Shown piece by piece: positions 13,296-25,054 of a stretch of 64,000 nt of DNA (its first letter is position 1; each line of letters opens with the position of its first letter). A program made the translations under genes and the position numbers. The notes under the pieces are model-generated. The model was given only the letters and a program-made list of their open reading frames with translations. It had not been told where the DNA came from and did not search any database. Source of the stretch: Bimastos eiseni (lineage: Eukaryota; Annelida; Clitellata; Crassiclitellata; Lumbricidae); assembly GCA_959347315.1 (NCBI GenBank), contig OY365807.1, positions 28,290,810 to 28,354,809 on the forward strand, read 5' to 3'.

Positions 13296-14829
13296 GAAAA
13301 AGTGAATGAAATCTGACAGGAGTTAATTTTTCTTTACATGAGATTAAAGTTTACATTCTGCATTTTTAATTTCAAAGAATTTTTCTTTCACAAAGCCTTA
13401 GAATCCCAGCGAAGTCGAGTTACTGGACATATGTACATGAATAATAATTTTAATGTTTGGATGTGAATATTATGTTCAGTTGTTTTCTTATTATTTGTGG
13501 ATGTAAAAATTTTTAAATTTCAGTACCTTTAGTGTTTGAAAGATTATCTTTCTAAGATTTCGTGACAGCATAATTACCTACATCCAAGCGTGCATATATC
13601 TAGGTGCTACTGTTAAAATACTGTCAGTGAAGTTGACAATGCCCTTTGAGGTTGCTTTCCTTCTTAGTCAACTAAAAATGTCTGACTGCCATCCAAACAA
13701 TGGGGTTTTGAAGTGGTTAGCAAAGGCTGCTATAGAAATTTCCAGTTTATAGTTTTGCCAAAAGGTCCTCTGTTTACTAGTAAAATGAGATTATTGAGCA
13801 CAGAAAAAAAAATCTCATTGAGAAATGTGTTTCTGCTGCATCATCTGCAAAACATCATCTCTTCATAATGGTTATCTCCAAACTTCAAAAGCGCCACTCT
13901 AACGGTGAGCACAGTGCACCAGCTTATTCACGAGGGCTGCATCAAGTCATACGAATTGTCTGAAGGGTAGTCCAAAGTAGATCCGAGTCACAATATCCTA
14001 CATATTAAAGGATTGTGGTAGGAAATGCACACAGGACAGGACCCTATTAATTTGGAACCTCTAAGCAACAGTATTCTTAGGTGAGAACTTAACTTGCTCA
14101 GAATCTGATGAAAGAAATTCTTACACATGAGTTGAGTCTAGTGGATGAGTAAGTTCGTAAGTGTGAGACAACTGTTCGATCAATGTGATGTATATATGTA
14201 TGATGATTATCCAATGAGATTTCTATGTGTGACTCGGATCTTTTAAGGAAATTTCAGGCATTTATACAGAACTATAAAAGAAAGTGGCTATTTGTGGATG
14301 GCTTACTTTGCCAGTTTTGTTGGCTCAGGTTGTTTGCTATGCTTGTCATGATGTTAATTGTTTATGTGGCTCTTAGTTCCTGTGCTTACTAAGTGCATGT
14401 GGCATGCTATGAAGTCACTTTATGTGCTTTAATCTCTGTTTCTTATCGGTAGTGTGTTTGTCACATTTTGTTCTGTTGTAAGGATGTATGGATATTTCAG
14501 TGCTACTGGCAATACTATTATTTCACACCTTTTCTTGTTACTCGTTCATTTATTAAAACTTAATGAATTTGCATCCTAATAATAATATTATTTTTTTCAG
14601 ACATCTATTTGCATTCTGCACTATTTGCTTATATTTCTGGGTTTGAAAATATGTATGGGCTGTGGTTGGACACAGACTTTACGAGTTTCTTAGTCCAAAA
14701 ATGGATGTGCTATCCTTGTGTATTGACTGCCAAAGTGCGTCGTCCATTTAGGCAATGATGTTTTGCGTGTATGTGGTGGACTGCTTTTTAAGGGTGTTAT
14801 GCATGTAAATGTTAGTGCTCAACTTTCTC
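13296..14829 (+). other. Tetraspanin 3'UTR and non-coding flank
   Basis: Begins with the tetraspanin 3'UTR (ATTAAA at 13343). The rest is AT-rich with no convincing exon. A segment at about 13885-13985 (AAAGCGCCACTC, then GGGCTGCATCAAGTCAT) is related to 31535-31615, so it is an old interspersed repeat. Confidence 0.5.
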
Positions 14830-15470
14830 CGTTATTGCTACCCCAACATCCACTCCAATCTTCATTCCTGGAATTCTCTCTTCCTCACATTTAAATCCAC
14901 CAAATTTGGTATCTGCAACTCATTGAAAATGCAATAGGTCACCAGAACACCCAATCAACACCACTTCACTACTTTCCTTGGATTCTTCCTTTGGCTGAAA
15001 ATATCAGTGCAGATCCACTTCGAAGTCCAATCACTAACCTACAACTCCTTCTATAATCGCAGTCGATGTATCTTCACATACTCTCCATTAACCAACCACT
15101 CCACTTTACTCGATCATCCTACGATATCAGTCTCTCCAGAACCCTAGTCATATCTCATTCCAAGTTCTCCACCTCAGCCATATGCCATACTCTGAAATGA
15201 TTTCTATTCTGAATTGCACAAAGTTTAGGTTCTTCCATCAGTATTGCATGTCACACATCATTATCTGTCTTGGACTCAGGACTCTAAATATCACCTCGCA
15301 GGCTTTCCACAGGAAATTAAAGTCTTATTCCCCTTCAAGAATTCCTATATTGACTCATTTGATCCTCCACCTTCTAATCTTTTTGACCCAAATGAAACCT
15401 GCCTTTGTGACTCTCTACCTTCTCTCTTTGATCTCTTTGGCAACCCGACTTTAGGCTCCATTTGATGTCT
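14830..15470 (+). pseudogene. Degraded LINE reverse transcriptase C-terminal region
   Basis: Broken frames give pieces such as VQNAIG, LPLAENISADPL and LTYNS, in the order of the conserved VQNAAARLI / LHWLPVxxRI / YKxLTYKxL block of CR1/L2-type LINE reverse transcriptases. Several frameshifts and stops are present. The match is by pattern only, and the family assignment is tentative. Confidence 0.5.
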
Positions 15471-15785
15471 GTGGACAACCTCTCATTACTTGTTGTAGTG
15501 TTCTTTAGCAATTTGGAGATTACAATTACAGTGACATATAGACTGTTTGTTTGGGCATTTGTTGGACTGCCAAAATAAGTTGTGTATGTAATTGTGGTTG
15601 AAATGTAGTGTCATCAAACATTGGTATGGTCCTGCTCAAAATCAGCAACACCCTTCAACAGGCGTCTATGCCATGGACCATAGAACAGGAACAACCAGAA
15701 GGCTTTGTGTGAATGCTTGCAATTAGACCTTAGCAGTTAAAGAGGACATCTGAGTGCGGAAAAACGTCATAGGTCAGGGCCACCC

Positions 15786-16262
15786 AACTAGGAAGTTGCA
15801 CATAAATGAAATTGCTTTGAACTGTATATGCTGTTGAATATGGAGCCAATGAAGTGAGTCCAAAATAAAAAGCATTGCATATTGGCAAACTTTGAAATGC
15901 CACCTATCACACAAGCAGCGGCATTAAGAATAGACTGAAGTTTGAGAGAATTGTGGGAAGAAAGGCTAATGTATGCAGCATTTCCAAAGTTCACATGAGT
16001 GGCAGATCTTGGTGTGGATCAGAGTAATGTTAGCATGAAGTGAGAGGGAACTGTGAATGGAGCAAGGTTGACACAGATGACGAATGCAGGATCTGGAAAC
16101 TGAGTTGACCAGATTGCTGGAAGTAAGGGTAGGACCAAAAACTATTTCCAGATGAGGAGAATAGGCTGAGTGGCAACCTGAGACAGAGAGAACTGTATTG
16201 GTCTTGTCAAGCTGGAGTTGACCACCAAGCCATATTAATTGTGTAGAGTGGCATACCAATAG
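15786..16262 (-). pseudogene. Degraded CR1/L2-like LINE reverse transcriptase fragment
   Basis: Two overlapping broken frames on the minus strand. One contains WLGGQLQLDKT and SSLSLHANITLIHTKIC; the other contains GNAAYISLSSHNSLKLQSIL followed by NAAACVIGGISKF. This is the WLxxNxLKLNxxKTE / LDYCNSLLxGLPxxxLxxLQxVQNAAARLI region of non-LTR reverse transcriptases. Frameshift and truncation make it inactive. Confidence 0.7.
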
Positions 16263-18450
16263 TCACATGTGGTAAACATGAATCATCATACCGTTAATAC
16301 CAATAGTCATGTGATTAGTGTTTTGTACTATCGGTTATAACTTATGGGAATGGTATTTACAGATATTGAACCTGGTGAGAATATGCATAGAAATGTCTGA
16401 ACTTTCCATTCAACTGCATTTTTATTCTATAAATTAAATTTTTCAATAATTGATGAAAGCTCCTGTGTAGAAGACAATCAATCAGGCTATTTCCAACACA
16501 TGTTGATCAATGGGGCCAACTCTAAACCTGTTCTATTTTTAAAGCCACAGTTCAAAGAGTGAGTGTTTGATTCCTTAATAAAATATATTTAGCAGGAATG
16601 CATCATTCATGCTGCATGATCATGCATGCGCAATCAGTTGTGAACTTTGTTTTATTTAATGACTATTATAAATCAGGAACAGATACTAACTCTACCGGAC
16701 TCCAGTGAAGGTGATCATTTTTAGTAAAGAACAGTTTAAACAGTTGTGTTTTTATTGTTCATTGTTCAAACAAAGCCACAGAGAACAACAGATAAACAAT
16801 AATAGCAGTGGTACAACAGAGCAATTACAATAATACTATAATAATGTAACTTGTTTCGATATATGAAACTGTTAATACTGATCCAAATAATACTGACAGA
16901 AGACTAGCAATAGTGATAGAATGCCTGCTTTACTATAGTAGATTAGCAGTGAAATCAGTTTATAATTATAAATATTGTAGCATTAATTAGCACCATTCCA
17001 ATACTTGTGATTTAGTGATTTTACTGGAAATATTATAAAATGCACATTTATTTTGCTAGTGCGTTGAAAGTCGTGAACATAGATTTTATTCTTTAGGTAG
17101 GCCTAGGTCTTGTTTTGAGAGAATTAAATATTGTAAACTTAATTTAGTAGAATTTTATGTCTGATCAAAGAAGGAAAGTGTAGTTGGGCCATGATCCTGC
17201 CCTATAAGTTGAAGAACGCCATTAGGTTGGCTCCCTAAAACTGAGTAGAGTCATACACATAAGGAAATAGAGGAGCAAATAGGAAAACAGATGCATAAAA
17301 TGCATAAAAGAACAGTAAGTAAAGAAAGACAAAAAGTCCGAGACAGTAGAGAGGTTAATGAAGAAATAACGGGTTATGAAAAACTATTCCCTTTTGAAAC
17401 CACCAAGAAATTTGCTTCAAATGTGTTTGGTCGAAAACGTCCTCAGAATTCCATGTCTTAATTTCAAGCAAAAAGAGCTTATTATTATGTGGAAGCACTA
17501 TAAGCAATGAGACACAGGCATACACACACAATTATACACAAGCTAACACAGAGTTAGACATTGGTTATAATTATAGGCTGTTCATGTTGGTCTGGAGTAA
17601 CAGCTGACACCCAATATTGAAAAAAATGCCAACAGATCGACAAGCAAGCACATCTACTTTCTAGGTATATAAATACTGCATAGTCTATAATATAACCAGT
17701 TGAAATTGTCTAACTAGGGCCTACAGATCATAGTCTATTACTTTCATTTTCAAGTAGTGCTGTTGCTGTATAATTATGAGTGTAAATTTAATATAAATAT
17801 AATCTGCATGTCCAAAATAATACGGATGTCCAATAATTATAAAACCTTGCTTTAAACAGAATGTGCACAGCATGTAAATTATTACTTTGTAGGCCTACAA
17901 TCAGCCTACAACTATGAAAACTAAAGTACGCCTTCAAGAGCTTCAGATCGTATGAATTGAAGTGACAAATTTTTAATTAACTAATCAATTACCTAAGCAA
18001 ACAAGACTGATGAAACGATTATTCTGTGGTGCATAATTCAAAGCTTCCAAATCATGGTTTTTAAATCAATGTGTCAAAGAAACCTTACCTACAAAAGGTA
18101 GATATAATTCTACATACATGTATATATATATATGTGGGCCTATGCAACACGTGATCGACTGTATTAACGGCTGCTGGCTAATTTCGCTTATCGGTTTATT
18201 AATTATATAGCATCTTTTACAAGCGCTGGAACTTGATTGTCTTACAATAATTAAAAGGCACCTGAATAATAATTATAGCATCTCTTACACACGCTGTAAC
18301 TAGATTGTCTTACAGTAATAATAAAAAGGTACGTCATTAGTTTAGCCTAAGTGTTTTTTGCGCATCAGCCAGAAGAGTGGATCTTTACAAGACAACTGTG
18401 AGAGCTGTGTCCACAATGGTGTAAGCGGACGATGGAGGGAGGGGGTTGTT
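16263..18450. other. Non-coding region between the LINE remnants and the minus-strand gene
   Basis: AT-rich sequence, no coding potential recognised apart from the 17867-18005 transposon fragment. 18195-18200 (TTTATT on +) could be the poly(A) signal of the minus-strand gene ending at 18451. Confidence 0.45.
17867..18005 (+). mobile_element. Partial second copy of the 821-bp hAT-like family
   Basis: About 139 bp match 10899-11037 at roughly 90%, including the shared stretch with TAGGCCTACAATCAGCCTAC and the run on to CTAATCA, TTACCTAAGCA and ACAAG. No terminal repeats were seen around it, so this is a fragment, or an internal repeat that the larger element acquired. Confidence 0.7.
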
Positions 18451-19562
18451 TCACCCGGTGACGATTGCTGCCCCTCGCAGGACCTGTGCGTTGATTCCAC
18501 ACTGGAAATTGTGTTTCTTTCCAGCGCAGGTGTTCTCTCGCAGATCAGGCGCCCGCGATGGAAAGCAGTGCTTGAACTTGTGGTGTATGTCGGTCTTCGT
18601 GTCCCCTCTGCAGCTGTACGATGGTTGGTGGAGTCGAGCGTTGAGGCGATGGCTGAGGTCATAGGGCTGCTGAGGAGGACATTGCTTCGATCTCCATCTA
18701 TCCGCCTGATCCGTTCGATCGGCGCACTCCTCTCTCATCAGCTTCCGCTCCTCCTTCTCCTTGGCCAGGAACGCCGTCGAATTGAGCACGCGCGCCACGG
18801 AGGCAGGGTAGTCGGACAGGTCTCGTCTGCCGTCTGCCGATGGAGCCGTGTTAGGGCGGGGACACACAACGGGACACGCCAGAGGTAGGTTGGCAATGGC
18901 CTGGTTGGAGTGGGACATGAGCTCGAGGAGTTCTGCGCGGGAGTGGATCGGGACGGGAGGGTGGTCCTGCAGCAACTTGGGAATGTTGTAGTCGCGGCCG
19001 TAGGTCGTCTGCTTCCAGATGACGTCACCCTCCTGCGTCCGGATGTCCGCTCGCGCACCATCTGGCTGGAGCTGGAGCTTCTGTAGCGCCTTGGCAGCCT
19101 GGAACGGACCGTAGACCTCGAACTGCGACGGCTGGCTGTTTGGCTGGGCAACGCTTCCGCACAGCGATCGATTGTAGCGAATAATTTCTGCCATTTGGAC
19201 GTTGAGGTCAGTGGGAAGGTCAAGGGCGTTCTTGTGACTGCTCGACGTGTCGGTCAGCGCTGCTCTGCATCGCTCCGAGCTGTTCGTGGAGTGCTTGAGC
19301 AGGCCAGGGTCATAGCTCGTTCGGTAGATTCCCGCTCTTTCTCGCTGGTACCTGCCTTCGTGGTCGTAGAAGACTTCCGGCTGGTGCTTGGGGCTCGAAA
19401 TGTCCATCTTGCGTCGAAGAGCGCCGAGATCGTGGCTCGGAGTCTGCGATGCGAGAAGGCGCCATCGGTTGCGGGCCTCCATCTGCTGAATGGTTTCGTG
19501 CTGTTGCTTGATGAGAAGATGGTACGGATTCTCCGCTTTTGGCTCCTCTGTTTGACCAACAC
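18451..19562 (-). CDS. Last, long exon of the possible axonemal gene
   Basis: 1112 nt opening in phase 1 after TTTAATTCAG. It encodes 369 residues beginning VGQTEEPKAENPYHLLIKQQ, and ends with TGA. The first part is helical and charged (YHLLIKQQHETIQQMEARNR). The middle has Tyr/Arg/Pro motifs. The last quarter is basic and Cys-containing. Open frames on the other strand here (18358-18888, 19195-19566) are shadows. The exon is GC-richer than its surroundings. Confidence 0.88.
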
Positions 19563-22500
19563 CTGAATTAAACGGACACCACGACATGCTTAACCATAGT
19601 AAGAACCCATCAAATATTTCTTGCAATGGCCGAGAATGTAGAAAGACGCACAAATAACTTAATTCAGGGACTGATGCTTGATTCGTGCCAATTATGCTGC
19701 ACGCATACGCGCGCGCACGTAGCTACACATCTACATGCATATTCATATATATATATATATATATATAAAATGTATATTATATTACAGTATATAATATATA
19801 AATATTCGTTTATTGGTAGATTTATGAATGTTGCATCGCAATCCGGGATTAGGCCTACACCGTAATAATGTTATGAAATGTTTAAACATTTCATAACATT
19901 ATTACGGTGTGATGGATTGGGATGTGACATTCCAAGAGGAACTAATACCCTTATATCAAGCCTTGAATAATACACGCGCGCAGACACACACACAAGCAGA
20001 TTTATGTATGCACGTCTGCCGTACCTTCTGGACATTTTCCGCAGTCGTGCAGCCTTGAGTACTCGTGTAGTTTCGGGGGCGGATAGTTGTAGCATGGATC
20101 GAAGGCAGACGGATCGACACTCTCCGGATAGTTTGCATAAATGGTTCCGTTCAGCAAGCGATACTCTTCCCGTTCGTTAAACGTCGGTTTCCTGTAAGGC
20201 GACAAATAGGCTACAACTTGACAAAATAATAAATAGCTGTTAGTCTCTGCATTCGATGCATAAGCCTATCATAGTCGTGAGGAATTCGAGTGCGTTGTAT
20301 TCTCTTTCAGCCATTGTTGGGCCTAAGCCATTTGCCTGGCACAAATTGTCAGATAAGATAAATGATACAACTGGACCTATGCAATCGCGATCCAACAGAC
20401 GAGGGAGTTGAAAAATGAAGTCGCATATTCTAATGGCAGTCATTTGAATGGGTACTAGAGAGGCCTAAGGGTCACTCAGCTGAGATGACACATGCAAATA
20501 AAGATCATGAGATCTTTCGGTCACCTACCTTGGACAGTAGTAGATTGGCTGTGTGTTCGTCCCATTCTGGAACGTCATCTCGACACCGTTGCGCTATTCA
20601 TTAGAAAACACACATAATTTGTTTATATCGCATTCGTTAAGGAGAAAGGTTCAGTGCAATTAGGGAGACTGGCAAAGGTTATTATGGCTCATAACTTTTT
20701 TTTTATAAAGCTTTGCATTCTGCTTAAAATATGAAACCGAGAGGAGGCATTGTGGTCACTGCTGACTACCACAAGGATGGTCATACGAACTGATTGTTAG
20801 AGTATTTTCGTCGCTGTGATATATACATGCCTGTAGCAATGCTGTGGGAGGGAACGGTCGGAAGTAAGACAATAGCCGATAGAAGACAAGGTATACGGCT
20901 CTGCTCGACCAGATGATTGACTATCACACGAGGCGCGGGATTGGGTTACAGCTAAATAAGGGAAAATATTGGTTTTTACATCGCACACTGTCAGCTTGCG
21001 AATCGTTAACTCTAGTATCAACTATAGGCCTATAGTAGTCGTCTTCGCTGCCATCATCATCGTTGCCATCATCATCGTCGTCGTCATCATAATCGTCGCC
21101 ACCGTCGTCGTTATAAACGTCTTCGTCAGAAACGGCTAATTTTATATTATGCTGGTCTTCTTGCTAAATGGCCCGAGAAACACATTGTTATGTCTTGAGG
21201 CCTATTATTTTGTTATCGTAGGCGACATATATTAAATTTAACTGTCCCGAAAAACTGACGAATAACCGATTAGACTCCTGTCTGTGCTATGGACAATTAC
21301 AATTAGGCTGATTAGAAATTATCAATAGAAACCTGGCGACCGTTGTTTCCTTGTCTCGACTTAATTATCTCTCAGTAACGCAAAACTTTGCACAGCAGAC
21401 TACTTTCTGAAAGGATGACGTCATAATTCCTTTTAATCAGCATAACTCTTGAATCCATTTCAGTAAACCACTAAACTTACGACAGTTAGGGCCTACTTAA
21501 GTATGGAACCAACTTCTGAATCAGTCTTAAATGATACAAAGCAGGTATTTGCAAGGTGTAATATTTTCTAGATTAGACCATTGTTTCTCAAAGGAGCCTC
21601 CCATAGGCCTATTGGTCCACTAACTATTATTGTGACCTAGTTCTAATTGTAAATTTATATAGCGCCACTTAAAGACAGGCTCCTCAAGGGCGCTCCTGGC
21701 CTAACACAATGAAAGCAGATCGGACATAATCTGTGGTCAAACTAAGACTAGACCCAGTCCTACTTGTGTTCAAGGATGGAGTCCGTATACGTGCAGAAAG
21801 ACAAGGACATGCTCACATAAAGTGCAACGGAGAGCAACGAAAGCGATCAGAGTACTGGAACATTGACGATATGTGGATTAACAACCGTGGATAAAACAAG
21901 ATGGAGATGAGATATAATGGAGTCACGAATGCTGACGACTAACAAAGAAGCAGCGCAGTAATCAAGATTTTTCAGCTGGCTAACAGAAGCGGATTACGAG
22001 AACACAGATCATACAAGATACTCAAAAAATCAGAAGATCACCATCACAGCTTAGATTTTTCAGCAGCATAAGGCTCAACGCATGGAACGAGTTGAGTGAA
22101 GAGACTGTTTCAGTGAAGTCACTCAACAACTTCAAGATCAAGCTCGGACATAATTATGGAATATTAAGACACTTAATTAGTAGCAATTCTCACACAGGCT
22201 TTTGTCTTCTAAACGACTATAAATCCTGATATGTAATGTTGATTGTTAAACCAAACCAGAACCACATTGCGTAATATCATCTTGTGTTGGATAAACCGTT
22301 TAGTCCTACCCAATTGACGGCATTCGATTGTCGTCCTTCGTCTTCTTCTTCCTTCTGTCGCTTCTGCCACTGGTCAGTAATGTCCAGGTTACTGCTACGG
22401 TAGGTCGTCACCCACCTCTGTTGCTCGGCCTCGGCCACTGCTTCAGCAACTGCCCTTTGCTTGTCTTTATCTCGGGTATCCATCTCTTCCTGTTCGTCGT

Positions 22501-23361
22501 TCTTTGGTCTTCGATGGTCGTCGTTGGGAAGGAATAGCTTTGATGGAATGGGATAGATGACCTTACTCGGACCAGTTCCTCTCGGCATCTACTCCAGGCA
22601 TCACAGTTTGAAACAAAAACTACATCCATCAAAACAAAACGCATGACATGCCTATTCCATGTACCTTTCTTTCTAAATTTTCATTTTGCTATCATGTGTA
22701 AATTTTAACTGCTATGTTTTATTTCTTTTTCCTGTTTGTTTTGTACAAAGCTGGTGTTTTTTTATTTTATCATTTTAGTTATACTATCGGTTAGGGGTGC
22801 GGTTGAATAGTCTCGGGATCTATTTGGTTGGCTGAGCTACAGTATTTGACTGGGACAAATTGGTTGGCTCAGCGAAATTGATTGAATGAACTAAATTGAT
22901 TGACTGGTCAATATTGTGATCTTGCTCTGTTCTCCATTCGGTTATTTTCAGAGTGTTTTTTGGTTCAATTTATTCTGTTGCGTTCTTTACTTCATCGTTT
23001 TCAAATGATTCGTTGTGTTTCCAAACGAATAATTTTTTATGCTTCTATACGAGATCTGAAGAAAATAATGCTATTGAGATTCTGAGATTGGCTGAAGATT
23101 TAGGATGCTGAGTAATATCAAGTCATACGAAGGAATCTCATTACAATTACGCAATTGTGTCTAATTAACCAACTATTATGTCAATTAGACTGACGTGATC
23201 AAAGTCATTCTCTGGCCAACTGAAGTTTTTCCTTATTCCAACGACTTTTTCTACTCGCGCACCGAATCCTAAAAATACACAAAGATCCAGATTGCAGTGA
23301 TGTATGGCTGAAATTATCCATCCATCCACTTATCATCCTTTACAATCTACAGTAATGTAGG

Positions 23362-23399
<38 letters not shown>

Positions 23400-25012
23400 T
23401 TAGTCTTGTAAAGTATGATCTGGACAAGTTGTACACCAACGGGTAACAATATACGTATCGACCCTGTGAGTGGCATTGGTATATCTTGCAAATATCACTC
23501 ACATATGGTGACAGAGAGTATATACTACAACAGAATGCAAATCGACGTCCAAGTTGGAAGCAACGTCAACCAAACTTAACAAGTGAGTTAGTTACCTCTG
23601 ACAGTATAAATAATTTAAGCCATTCTTACTTAGAAAGTTGCTGTGGCGCTTACAATAAGACTATAGGAGTGTATAGACCTCTTTCATAAACTGCCCATTC
23701 CTCACAACAGTGGAGAGAAGCTGTAGGCCTACACAAGTGATGAGGTAAACTCTCAATTCAAATGTTATTTCGGATATGTTCAGCATAGATTTTGCAATGA
23801 TTGTCGATCAGTTTTCCCGTCCGCCCGCCCGTCCTTCCGTTCATCCATTCATCCATTCATCCATTCATCCATTCAACCAACCGATCAATCTATTCATATA
23901 ATTATATCATAATGCACTAAAATGTCGAATCGTATGTATCATTACAACAGACATAGGCCTACGATGAACGTAAGAATATATACATGTAGGCTAACTATCA
24001 TAACTTATAATCCACGAGTGGCTGGATTGTTGTGGCGACAGACATAACTGTATACCTTTCGTCTTCTGAAGTACGATGACTTGAGGAGTGGCTCGTTCCT
24101 GTTCGTCGTTGTTTGGTCGGATGGTGCAACTTGGAAATACGGCAAAACGAGAAATGTGCGAGCTGTACGGATGTTCCGCTGGGAAAGGCTTTCGTATCAC
24201 AGTCTTACTGAAAGATCATTATTATGCACTTTCAACCAAAAACAACTCAAATTAAATCGACCTATAGGTGCCAGCACAATTAGGTCCTACATCCGCTATC
24301 ACTGTATTCCAGGCTCTGTGAATCATGCGTGCTTCTTGTGTCTGTCTTTGTGTCTGTATATGTGCCTGTCTCTGTGTCTGTCACTTTGTCTGTCTCTGTG
24401 CCTGTCTATTAGTCTTCTGTCTTGAGTTACCGGTATTAAACTTCGTGGAATTTAATTAATCGCCTGCATCGATAAATTTCGATTCTCATTCAACCAGATC
24501 AACCAGGTATTTAGTCAACAATTCAATATTTTTAAGGGAACACTGATTTCAAATTAGTTTAATTGTAATCTTAATTAATTACTAAGTTGACATGAAATAT
24601 GCGCAACAAAATTATAAGCCCAGGCAATTCCAAGTTATATCAGTTAATGCCTGTGATTCGATTAGATTGCAAAGTCTTAACTGACATAATGCAGGATATA
24701 AAAGCTTGCATGAATACCTGGCATCGAAGTGTTCTGGCCTCGGAATTCTGTCAAAAACCGTCATAAAAATTCATTTTAAGTCTACGATCCTCTCTGAATC
24801 ATCGTCGTCGTCTTCATCGTCATCATCATCTTCCTCTTTCTCTTCATCATCGCCATAGTCATCATCATCATCATCATCATCATCATCACGATCATCATCG
24901 TCAACATCATTGTTATCACTATACGGTCATCATCGCCAACGAAGATTACATGACGACGATAGTGATGAAAAAGGAATAACTAAACGAAGCCGTCACGAGA
25001 CGACAAAAGCGG

Positions 25013-25054
<42 letters not shown>

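Noticed and set aside
18358..18888. 176-codon plus-strand frame
   Set aside because: Antisense shadow of the 19562-18451 exon, whose junctions are in phase.
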